Shown piece by piece: positions 1-4,874 of a stretch of DNA of 14,084 nucleotides. The notes under the pieces are model-generated. The model did not search any database, was not told where the DNA came from, and was given only the letters and a program-made list of their open reading frames with translations. The DNA comes from G020354085 sp964629975. Its GTDB lineage: Bacteria; Pseudomonadota; Gammaproteobacteria; Acidiferrobacterales; Sulfurifustaceae. Made by a program: the position numbers and the translations under genes. The stretch spans positions 1 to 14,084 of the forward strand of contig CAZVUN010000079.1 in assembly GCA_964629975.1 (NCBI GenBank), given 5' to 3'. Every line of letters begins with the position of its first letter. Position 1 is the first letter of the stretch.

Positions 1-1
1 C

Positions 2-142
2 GCAATGACCATCCGCGCTGGCGAACTCGGCAACCTGTGGCCTCTCGGTTTGCTGCTGTTTCTCGTAATGTCCGTGCCCGGTATTGCCGTAGCAAAACTT
101 GGAGGGTGGCTCAATGGCAAGATTTCGCCGCACCAGCCCTAA
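2..142 (+). CDS. Cassette gene 1, 3' end: small membrane protein
   Basis: The reading frame is open from the window edge to a TAA at 140-142, giving 46 residues. An ATG at 5 could be the true start of a 45-residue protein, but no ribosome binding site can be seen because the sequence begins here, so it is treated as partial. It has one strongly hydrophobic stretch (about LWPLGLLLFLVMSVPGIAVA) followed by a short polar tail, fitting a single-pass membrane segment. The stop codon lies inside the R'' box of the following attC site, a common arrangement in integron cassettes. I do not recognise a family and no function is assigned. Confidence 0.5.
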   Translation, partial: AMTIRAGELGNLWPLGLLLFLVMSVPGIAVAKLGGWLNGKISPHQP

Positions 143-200
143 CCCCGCGCTCCAGTGGGACGCGCCGCAAGCGGCGCGCCCCTGAGCTTGAACGTTGTGC
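137..200 (+). other. Integron attC site 1
   Basis: The site starts with an R''-like box CCCTAAC (137-143) and ends with an R'-like box GTTGTGC (194-200). Consensus is GTTRRRY; the T at 198 deviates. Between them is a strong stem, CGCGCCGC (161-168) with GCGGCGCG (171-178), flanked by imperfectly matched L''/L' arms (GCGCTCC near 147 and TGAGCTTG near 183). The 64-bp length is within the attC range. IntI would recombine the folded bottom strand between G194 and T195. Confidence 0.8.
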
Positions 201-213
201 GGCCTCACGTGCC

Positions 214-265
214 AAGGAGGTATACCATTCGAACGGCAGCAGCGACATCTACCACCAACCAATGA
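214..265 (+). other. Possible AUU-initiated leader ORF in cassette 2
   Basis: A very strong Shine-Dalgarno sequence, AAGGAGG (214-220), lies right after attC1 but has no ATG at the proper distance. An in-frame ATT at 227 opens a 12-codon frame ending at TGA 263-265, just overlapping the ribosome binding site of the gene at 278. This could be a translated leader that couples ribosomes to that gene, as ORF-11 next to attI1 does, or the remains of an ATG lost by mutation. AUU starts are rare (infC is the known case), so this is speculative. Confidence 0.2.
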
Positions 266-277
266 GGAGGCATACAC

Positions 278-547
278 ATGGCTATAGCGATTAGTGCAGA
301 TGTCCCCGGTCAAACCAAGGAAGGATACGAGCATACGATTCGGCTACTCGGGGATGCCCTCAAAGAGGCGCCCGGTTTCGTAATGCACTTTGGTCATCCG
401 ATTGAGGGCGGTTGGCGTGTCGTGGAAGTGTGGGAGTCGTCCAAAGACGCCGCAGAGTGGTTTGCGAAGTACGTTCGTCCCAACTTGCCACCTGACGTTA
501 AGCCACAGCGCCACACCCAAGAGCTACACACACTCATACGTAGGTGA
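278..547 (+). CDS. Cassette gene 2: ABM-like (dimeric alpha-beta barrel) small protein
   Basis: This 89-residue protein resembles the antibiotic-biosynthesis-monooxygenase (ABM) and related stress-responsive ferredoxin-like alpha-beta barrel families. These are small homodimeric proteins, sometimes cofactor-less oxygenases or ligand binders. Visible hallmarks are an N-terminal strand (AIAISADVPG), a helix (about residues 14-31, KEGYEHTIRLLGDALKEAPG), a central strand pair ending GGWRVVEVWESS, and a helix with an aromatic pair (AAEWFAKYV). The start is set by GAGGAGG at 264-270, seven bases before the ATG. It is the only gene of a complete cassette running from the recombination point in attC1 to that in attC2. 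The fold assignment is moderately safe; substrate and activity are unknown. Cytoplasmic, with no signal peptide. Confidence 0.75.
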   Translation: MAIAISADVPGQTKEGYEHTIRLLGDALKEAPGFVMHFGHPIEGGWRVVEVWESSKDAAEWFAKYVRPNLPPDVKPQRHTQELHTLIRR

Positions 548-603
548 GTTCAGGAGCCGAGCCGTCGTGGCAACGCCGCGACGCGCTCCGGGAGTGCCGA
601 GCC

Positions 604-663
604 GCCCAACAAGCCGTCGCAGCCGGCGGCGCTACGCGCCGCCGCTGATGCTGAGTGTTGAGC
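604..663 (+). other. Integron attC site 2
   Basis: Both core boxes match consensus exactly: R'' GCCCAAC (604-610) and R' GTTGAGC (657-663). The core is an 8-bp stem (625-632 with 636-643) closed by TAC. Imperfect L''/L' arms (CCGTCGCAG near 614 and CTGATGCTGAG at 645-655) leave unpaired bases typical of attC folding. At 60 bp it is the standard '59-base element' length, and it lies 57 bp after the stop of the ABM-like gene. Confidence 0.9.
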
Positions 664-705
664 GTCATAATCAACCGTGTGGCAGGTAAAGGAGGAGCTA
701 ATTCA

Positions 706-1125
706 ATGTCCGATGCAATCGCCGAAGTAACGAACGTCGTTCAGGCGTTCGCCGCGTGCTGGAACCGCCATGACATGGACGCATTTGCGCAGCTGTTCTC
801 AGAGGACGCCGAGTTCGTGAACGTTGTCGGCCTGTGGTGGAAGGGGCGAGCAGAAATCAAGGCGGCCCACGAATTCACGCACCAAAGCATCTTCAAGAAC
901 AGCCGGTTAAACATCGCTGAAGTCTCCACCCGATTCCCGGTACCAGGAATCGCCATTGCGCGATGCCGGTGGAAGCTTGAGGGGCACGTCACGCCCGCTG
1001 GGGCGCCACTGCCAGAGCGCAACGGTGTCCTGCTGAACGTACTGCGCCAGGAAGGCGGCAGGTGGTCCATCATTGACGCGCAGAACACCGACATCATCGA
1101 AGGGCAATTGTCCAGGCCGCAGTAG
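706..1125 (+). CDS. Cassette gene 3: SgcJ/EcaC family (NTF2-fold) protein
   Basis: This 139-residue protein belongs to the SnoaL/DUF4440-like NTF2 superfamily, and its features fit the SgcJ/EcaC group. The N-terminal helix reads AFAACWNRHDMDAFAQLFSED, then AEFVNVVGLWWKGRAEI, a middle part with HEFTHQSIFKNSRLNI, and a C-terminal strand set ending GGRWSIIDAQNTDII. SgcJ and EcaC come from enediyne and other natural-product clusters and their chemistry is poorly defined; most relatives are cone-shaped small-molecule binding or isomerase-like proteins. The start at 706 is preferred over the in-frame upstream codon at 655 because AAAGGAGG (688-695) precedes it and the upstream part overlaps attC2. 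No signal peptide, so cytoplasmic. Function in the host is unknown. Confidence 0.85.
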   Translation: MSDAIAEVTNVVQAFAACWNRHDMDAFAQLFSEDAEFVNVVGLWWKGRAEIKAAHEFTHQSIFKNSRLNIAEVSTRFPVPGIAIARCRWKLEGHVTPAGAPLPERNGVLLNVLRQEGGRWSIIDAQNTDIIEGQLSRPQ

Positions 1126-1138
1126 CGACAGTGGTGGT

Positions 1139-1156
1139 GTGGCCGAAATCGGCCAC
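1139..1156 (+). other. Perfect hairpin just after cassette gene 3
   Basis: GTGGCCG (1139-1145) pairs perfectly with CGGCCAC (1150-1156) around an AAAT loop, starting 14 bases after the stop codon. There is no T-run behind it, so it is not a classical intrinsic terminator. It could stabilise the mRNA 3' end or be part of the cassette's degraded recombination site. Confidence 0.35.
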
Positions 1157-1160
1157 TGAC

Positions 1161-1218
1161 GCCCGCCCCATCGTTTAAGCCCACCGCCTACGGCAGCGGC
1201 GGAAGGCATGCGTTCGGC
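1161..1218 (+). other. Degenerate attC site candidate at the end of the array
   Basis: GTTCGGC (1212-1218) differs from R' consensus at one position. GCCCGCC (1161-1167) resembles R'' with its essential AA changed to GC. Between them CCGCC (about 1184-1188) can pair with GGCGG (about 1198-1202), with poorly matched outer arms. The length (58 bp) and the position after a cassette gene fit a terminal attC, but the loss of AAC in R'' would impair recombination. This could be an eroded terminal attC or chance similarity. Confidence 0.35.
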
Positions 1219-1500
1219 ATTTCTTCGGGAAGCAAGGCGATGAGCCTGCTGGACTGAGTTCCCGGCGGGTCAGCGCCTGTAAATCGGGAAGAATTGCTCG
1301 CTATTTGCGAAAGGAATGAAACGACCGTCTGTCCCCTTGCTCATTTCTCGCCTGGCCACGCCTCCCCTTCGTGGCGCCGGCGACTACGCCAAAATACCCC
1401 AGCGATACCGGTCATTTTGACACCACGCCCCCGACTCGCGCGGTGCGCTGCACGATCGCTCGCGAATATGTCAAAAAGGGCAGGTAGAATAGCGGCTGGC
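1219..1500. other. Non-coding stretch after the cassette array
   Basis: I see no gene in this stretch. Base composition changes from the cassette region to the GC-rich host pattern. A TTGACA at about 1417 has no good -10 at the right distance. TAGAAT at 1485-1490 is a plausible -10 element for the small gene starting at 1501, but it lacks a convincing -35 and would give an almost leaderless transcript. The left part may be the cassette-to-chromosome junction. Confidence 0.4.
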
Positions 1501-1605
1501 ATGAGCAACGCGATGAACAAATGGGTCAAGTTACTGCTGGTCTGCGTGATCTGCATCGCCGTGATCACGGGGCTGGTTCTTCTGGTCCAAATCGTCGGTT
1601 CGTAA
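1501..1605 (+). CDS. Small single-pass membrane peptide
   Basis: This 34-residue product has a short polar N-terminus (MSNAMNKWVK) followed by one hydrophobic helix (LLLVCVICIAVITGLVLLVQ, about residues 11-30) and a three-to-four residue end, so it should be a single-pass inner-membrane peptide. Its gene ends 19 bases before the DUF2892 gene, in the same direction, and probably shares its transcript. No strong ribosome binding site precedes ATG 1501; a second in-frame ATG at 1513 is an equally possible start. No family is recognised. Support comes from the clean positively charged plus hydrophobic pattern and the spacing to the next gene, so this is a moderate-confidence call. Confidence 0.45.
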   Translation: MSNAMNKWVKLLLVCVICIAVITGLVLLVQIVGS

Positions 1606-1624
1606 CGTCAAAGGAGATCGTGAC

Positions 1625-1828
1625 ATGGCACTGACCAAAAACATGGGTACTGTGGATCGGGCAGTTCGCATCGCCATCGCCGTGGTGATCGCCATCCTCT
1701 ACTTCACCGGCAAGATTTCGGGGACGCTCGGGATCGTCCTCGGGATCCTGGCGATCGTGTTCGTGCTCACGAGTGTGATTGGCTTCTGCCCGCTGTACGC
1801 GCCCTTCAAACTCTCGACGCGCAAGTAA
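1625..1828 (+). CDS. DUF2892 (YgaP-type transmembrane) protein
   Basis: This is a 67-residue membrane protein of the DUF2892 family, the same small transmembrane module found at the C-terminus of the E. coli rhodanese YgaP. The family pattern is visible: an N-terminal TKNMGTVDRAVRI amphipathic start, a first helix (about residues 16-28), a glycine turn (GKISGTLG), a second helix (about 34-52) and the conserved GFCPLYAPF end. AAAGGAG at 1609-1615 sets the start at 1625. In this window the module stands alone, although two periplasmic rhodanese-fold proteins are encoded a few kilobases away. A link to sulfur metabolism is possible by family but not shown. The molecular role of stand-alone members is not established. 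Confidence 0.88.
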   Translation: MALTKNMGTVDRAVRIAIAVVIAILYFTGKISGTLGIVLGILAIVFVLTSVIGFCPLYAPFKLSTRK

Positions 1829-2070
1829 GGAAGCCCGGATGCTTAGGGCAGGGACGCGGCGCGGGGCTTGCCGTGCACATGCGCTCCGCGCCCGCCCGGC
1901 AAGGGCGCGGCGCGGGCGTCTCGCTCGCGCCCGGCCGCCGCGAGGTAGCATCAAGAATCCTCTTTCGCACCTGCATCAAGCGGTGGCCTGGCCTCGGGTT
2001 CGGGCGGCAGCTATCTCCGGGTTCGATTGGTCCAGCAGTTTCATGCTGAGATAGCGCCTGGTACCCCAGC
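1829..2070. other. Intergenic region with a GC-rich hairpin and possible IS remnant
   Basis: No convincing gene is present. CGCGCCC (1887-1893) pairs with GGGCGCG (1903-1909) over a nine-base loop, without a T-run; it may end the DUF2892 transcript. On the minus strand, roughly 2095 down to 2035, the translation KRRRYTLGYQALSQHET loosely resembles the C-terminal RRHSxLGYxSPxxFE tail of IS3-family transposases. No upstream transposase sequence accompanies it, so this is a weak hint of an old insertion. Confidence 0.3.
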
Positions 2071-2604
2071 GTGTACCGGCGACGTTTCCAAGCCTCGCGG
2101 CGCTGGCATTCGGGCCAACGATGCGCCGCGCTCAGGTTCGTGGTCGCAGCGACGGTGGCATCCGGCGCCTGTGTGGCGCAGGCCACGGTGGCCGCGAGCG
2201 GGAACACGCTGCAATGCCTTCCCAGCGAACGCATCGAATGCGGGTGTGCGCTCACCCTGGCAAACGTGTCTTGCCAGAGCGGACCGGGCATCTCGCGCCG
2301 TCACCTGTCTTCCGCGCTATCGGACGGTGCCCCGCTCTGGCTCAGTCTGGACGGCCGCCTGATGTCCGTTCCGTCCCTCCGGCCCGCGTCACAGACGTTT
2401 TCCTTCGCGCGCGGACACCGCTGGATCGAACGGTATCAGGGGCATGGGCTCGCGATCACGATTGAATACATGCCGGGGAACAGCACCTGCCCCAAGAAGG
2501 GGCCCGAGACCTGCGAATACTTTGACGTCGCGGCAACGGTCCACATTCAGCAGGGCTCGTCGCCTCCCCGGACTTTCCGGGGCACGGGGGTCTGTGGCTG
2601 CTAA
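2071..2604 (+). CDS. Secreted cysteine-rich protein of unknown function
   Basis: The frame is open from GTG 2071 to TAA 2602-2604 (177 residues) with strongly G/C-biased third positions from about 2130 onward, which supports coding. The hydrophobic segment LRFVVAATVASGACVAQA (about residues 21-38) looks like a signal-peptide core with a likely AQA cleavage site, so the mature protein would be periplasmic or secreted. The mature part has about eight cysteines, including ECGC near its start, and ends in GVCGC, suggesting disulfides. The start is uncertain. GTG 2071 gives an unusually long arginine-rich n-region and no clear ribosome binding site, and the first 20 codons overlap the possible IS3-like remnant on the other strand. 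A 5' truncation is possible. No family is recognised. Confidence 0.6.
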   Translation: MYRRRFQASRRWHSGQRCAALRFVVAATVASGACVAQATVAASGNTLQCLPSERIECGCALTLANVSCQSGPGISRRHLSSALSDGAPLWLSLDGRLMSVPSLRPASQTFSFARGHRWIERYQGHGLAITIEYMPGNSTCPKKGPETCEYFDVAATVHIQQGSSPPRTFRGTGVCGC

Positions 2605-2700
2605 TCCACCGCCAGCGACTTTGCCACTGGCTCGCGTACACTGGGTGCGGCGGCATCGAACTGCCGCGTCGCGAAGCAACCTGTGTGAGGCAATCGTTCC

Positions 2701-3180
2701 ATGAGCATCTACGACTTCGAGGTCAGGACCATCGACGGGCAGACGCAGAGGCTCGATGCCTGGCGCGGCAAGCTGCTGCTGATCGTGAACGTCGCGAGCC
2801 GCTGCGGCTTCACGCCGCAGTACCAGGGGCTCGAGGCGCTCTACCGCAAGTACAAGGACCAGGGACTGGTGGTGCTCGGCTTTCCGTGCGACCAGTTCGG
2901 CCACCAGGAACCTGGGGACGAGGCGGAGATCAAGCGCTTCTGCACCGTGAACTACGACGTGACCTTTCCGCTGTTCGCCAAGATCGAGGTCAACGGCCCC
3001 GGCGCCCATCCGCTCTATAAGCATCTCAAGCAGGAACGCCCCGGCCTGCTCGGCAGCGAGGCGATCAAGTGGAACTTCACCAAGTTCCTGGTCGGGCGCG
3101 ACGGGGCGGTGCTCAAGCGCTACGCGCCGAACGACACGCCCGAAGCAATCGAAAAAGACATCGCCCCGTTGCTCGCCTGA
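2701..3180 (+). CDS. Glutathione peroxidase-family thiol peroxidase
   Basis: This 159-residue protein is a full-length GPx-family peroxidase (BtuE/Gpx type) that reduces H2O2 and organic hydroperoxides. Family blocks are in order: VNVASRCGFTPQY with the peroxidatic cysteine C35, LGFPCDQFGHQEPG with the tetrad glutamine Q69, and KWNFTKFLV with the catalytic W124-N125. The active residue is cysteine, not selenocysteine. A further cysteine, C81 (KRFCTVNY), sits where yeast Gpx3 has its resolving cysteine, which points to a thioredoxin-dependent two-cysteine mechanism rather than glutathione use. No signal peptide, so cytoplasmic. The next gene starts 14 bases downstream and is probably co-transcribed. 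ATG 2701 gives the family's normal N-terminus, although no strong ribosome binding site is visible. Confidence 0.95.
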   Translation: MSIYDFEVRTIDGQTQRLDAWRGKLLLIVNVASRCGFTPQYQGLEALYRKYKDQGLVVLGFPCDQFGHQEPGDEAEIKRFCTVNYDVTFPLFAKIEVNGPGAHPLYKHLKQERPGLLGSEAIKWNFTKFLVGRDGAVLKRYAPNDTPEAIEKDIAPLLA

Positions 3181-3194
3181 GCTATCCTCCCGGC

Positions 3195-3935
3195 ATGCAC
3201 ATCGGCATCGTGGTGATCGGCGATGAGCTGCTCGCCGGCAAGCGCCAGGACAAGCACCTGCCGCAGATGATCGGCATCCTGGCCGAACGCGGGCTGCGGC
3301 TCGATTGGGCGCGCTTCGTGGGCGACGATCCGCCGCTGCTCGAAGCTACCCTGCGCGAGACTTTTGCGACGCGCGATCTGGTGTTCTGCTTCGGCGGCAT
3401 CGGCGCCACGCCCGATGATGTCACGCGCCCGTGCGCCGCGGCGGCGGTGGAAGCGCCGCTCGTGCGCCACCCGCAGGCCGCCGCGCTCATCGAGGCACGC
3501 TTCGGCGCGGACGCCTACCCGAACCGGATTCTCATGGCCGACCTGCCGCAGGGCGCGCGCCTCATCCCGAATCCGGTCAACGACATTCCAGGCTTCAGCC
3601 TGCACGATCATCACTTCCTGCCGGGATTCCCGAACATGGCCTGGCCGATGGCGCAATGGGTGCTCGACATGCATCACCGCCATCTGTTCCGTGCGCAGCC
3701 GCCCGCCGAGCGCAGCATCACGGTCTACGATGTGGCGGAGAGCAGCCTCATTCCCCTGATGCGCGACCTGCTCGCGACCTTCCCCGCGGTCAAGCTCGCG
3801 AGCCTCCCAAGCAGCACCAACCGCGGCGAGATCGAGCTAGCGCTGCGCGGGGCGGATGCCGACGTCGAGGCGGCCTGCGACTGGCTGGTGACCCGGCTCG
3901 AGGCGTTCGGTGTGCGCTACCGGCCGGGCGCCTGA
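3195..3935 (+). CDS. CinA N-terminal / MoCF-domain protein
   Basis: This 246-residue protein carries the MoaB/MogA-like fold (MoCF_biosynth) that forms the N-terminal half of CinA, and is usually annotated as competence/damage-inducible protein A. The start HIGIVVIGDELLAGKRQDKH and the loop FCFGGIGATPDDVTR are the family's signature nucleotide/cofactor-binding elements. About 150 further residues form a C-terminal extension, but the CinA nicotinamide-mononucleotide deamidase domain is absent, so it is a short-form family member rather than a truncation. ATG 3195 was chosen because the signature begins immediately after it; upstream codons overlap the peroxidase gene. Cytoplasmic. The exact substrate is unknown. 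Despite the 'molybdopterin-binding' label, it is not evidence for cofactor supply to the molybdoenzyme encoded downstream. Confidence 0.88.
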   Translation: MHIGIVVIGDELLAGKRQDKHLPQMIGILAERGLRLDWARFVGDDPPLLEATLRETFATRDLVFCFGGIGATPDDVTRPCAAAAVEAPLVRHPQAAALIEARFGADAYPNRILMADLPQGARLIPNPVNDIPGFSLHDHHFLPGFPNMAWPMAQWVLDMHHRHLFRAQPPAERSITVYDVAESSLIPLMRDLLATFPAVKLASLPSSTNRGEIELALRGADADVEAACDWLVTRLEAFGVRYRPGA

Positions 3936-3966
3936 CCGACGCGACCTCGGCGCGACCGACGTGTAC

Positions 3967-4002
3967 AAAAAAAGAAGGGCCGGCAGACGCCGGCCCTTCT
4001 TC
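3967..4002 (-). terminator. Intrinsic terminator between convergent genes
   Basis: A perfect 13-bp stem (3972-3984 with 3989-4001) closes on an AGAC loop. Read on the minus strand it is followed by a run of seven T residues (A-run at 3967-3973 on plus), a strong terminator for the rhodanese gene. On the plus strand it is followed by a weaker TTCGTT and may also end the peroxidase/CinA-like transcript. Confidence 0.9.
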
Positions 4003-4023
4003 GTTGCGGACGGTATCCGCGAG

Positions 4024-4488
4024 CTACTTCTTGGCCTGCAGCGGATAGCCGGCCTTCTGCCAGTCGGCGAGCCTCATGTCGACCGACGTGACGTTGGTGA
4101 AGCCGAGATCCATCAACGCCTTGGTCGCCAGTGCGCAGCGTCCGCCGGTTGCACAGTACAACGTCATCTGCTTGGCATAATCCGGCTTCTCCGCTCCGCC
4201 GACCTGTTTCCAGATCGTGAACTCCAGCTTGCCGCGCGACACGTTGACCGCGCCCGGAATGTGGCCGGCCGCGTACTCGTCGGGATCGCGCACGTCGACC
4301 AGCAAGCCATAGCTCTTCTTGTCGTACATGGCCTTGAAGGTCGCCATATCGACGGTCTTGATCGCCTTCTTGGTCTCGGCGACTTTTTGGCCCACGCTCG
4401 GCGGAAAGTCGGCGGCATAGCTCAATCCCGGCAGCAAGAACGCTGCCATCAACAGCAGGGTTGCGAAGGTTTTGTTGCTCGATTTCAT
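4024..4488 (-). CDS. Periplasmic single-domain rhodanese
   Basis: This 154-residue protein has a Sec signal peptide (MKSSNKTF then a hydrophobic LLLMAAFLLPGLSYA, cleavage after A25 or A26) and one rhodanese domain. Visible elements are LLVDVRDPDEYAAGHIPGAVNV (residues 62-83) and the active loop YCATGGRC with catalytic C112. Rhodaneses carry persulfide sulfur on this cysteine and transfer it to acceptors such as cyanide, thiols or partner proteins. The gene diverges from the molybdoenzyme operon across 386 bases, and the other rhodanese-fold protein in that operon lacks its cysteine. A role in periplasmic sulfur delivery to or from the complex is a reasonable inference. A strong terminator follows at 3967-4002. 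AGGGA upstream of the ATG is a weak ribosome binding site. Confidence 0.93.
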   Translation of the reverse strand: MKSSNKTFATLLLMAAFLLPGLSYAADFPPSVGQKVAETKKAIKTVDMATFKAMYDKKSYGLLVDVRDPDEYAAGHIPGAVNVSRGKLEFTIWKQVGGAEKPDYAKQMTLYCATGGRCALATKALMDLGFTNVTSVDMRLADWQKAGYPLQAKK

Positions 4489-4650
4489 GGCACGTTTTCC
4501 CTATGGGTGTTGGATTATCAAGAGCCGACGCCTTCCGCGCGGGACGGCGCCGGTAATTACCGTTCACGCGATGCGTCGCGCATCTGCAAACCGTTGTGCG
4601 ATCTACCGAGCATCCCTGCTGACACTAACGGCATGGCGTTACGGTCGGAA

Positions 4651-4656
4651 ATGCTA
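4651..4656 (-). promoter_or_regulatory. Candidate -10 element for the rhodanese gene
   Basis: On the minus strand this reads TAGCAT, four of six matches to TATAAT including A2 and T6, at the mirror-image class II distance from the palindrome; the start would be about 4644. A different -10-like sequence closer to the gene (4514-4519) is an alternative. Confidence 0.25.
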
Positions 4657-4675
4657 TCGGTCTGCTGCGGACCGC

Positions 4676-4695
4676 ACTTTGACGCGCGTCAAAGT
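4676..4695. promoter_or_regulatory. Perfect 20-bp palindrome, CRP/FNR-type operator candidate
   Basis: ACTTTGACGCGCGTCAAAGT reads identically on both strands. Its core TTGAC-N4-GTCAA (4679-4692) matches the FNR consensus TTGAT-N4-ATCAA at four of five positions in each half. FNR-family regulators respond to oxygen, NO or other redox signals and bind such sites near -41.5. The centre (between 4685 and 4686) would be at -41.5 for a start at 4727 (plus) or 4644 (minus), each with a plausible -10. The regulator is not encoded in the window. Confidence 0.6.
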
Positions 4696-4714
4696 TCGGG
4701 CCGCGCGAACCGCG

Positions 4715-4720
4715 CACAAT
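4715..4720 (+). promoter_or_regulatory. Candidate -10 element for the molybdoenzyme operon
   Basis: CACAAT matches TATAAT at four of six positions, including the key A2 and T6. It sits exactly where a -10 should be if the palindrome centre is at -41.5, predicting transcription from about 4727. There is no good -35, as expected for an activator-dependent class II promoter. Confidence 0.35.
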
Positions 4721-4874
4721 CGCGCTCGCCTCCAGCCCGCGTGCTGCGCTATCGGGAGGCAGCAGTTTTCGGCATGTAAAACGGCGCTGCGGGTGCATGC
4801 CAAGCGTGAGGTCGGCGCGGCGGTGACCCATCGACCGGCAGTCCCATTGCCTTCTTGAGGAGCCGTTCTGATCC

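Larger units (their letters stand above)
1..1218 (+). mobile_element. Distal end of an integron gene-cassette array
   Basis: Three small plus-strand genes are each followed by a short imperfect palindrome with integron attC features: two clear sites (137-200 and 604-663) and one degenerate candidate (1161-1218). Each gene is tightly packed and has its own ribosome binding site, as is usual for cassettes. All genes point the same way, with attC at the 3' end. That orientation puts any attI and integrase to the left of the window and the host junction to the right, near 1218. No integrase is visible, so it cannot be told whether this is a complete integron or an integrase-less cluster (CALIN). 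The array call rests on the attC structure and is firm for the first two sites. Confidence 0.8.
4489..4874. other. Divergent regulatory region
   Basis: This 386-base region between the rhodanese gene and the molybdoenzyme operon shows no credible gene on either strand. Its notable content is a perfect 20-bp palindrome (4676-4695) with a possible -10 hexamer at class II distance on each side. A further -10-like GATAAT on the minus strand (plus positions 4514-4519) lies just before the rhodanese start but has no good -35. The plus-strand leader would be about 148 bases long; I saw no obvious riboswitch in it. GAGGAG (4857-4862) is the likely ribosome binding site of the operon's first gene. Confidence 0.6.

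Noticed and set aside
37..294. Plus-strand frame of 85 codons at the left edge
   Set aside because: It runs through attC1 and overlaps the ABM-like gene in another frame, and has no ribosome binding site; the frame ending at 142 fits cassette layout better.
3195..3935. CinA-like 'molybdopterin-binding' gene as a cofactor-biosynthesis partner of the molybdoenzyme
   Set aside because: The fold is shared with MoaB/MogA, but CinA-type proteins are not cofactor synthases, and a terminator plus an opposing gene separate it from the operon.
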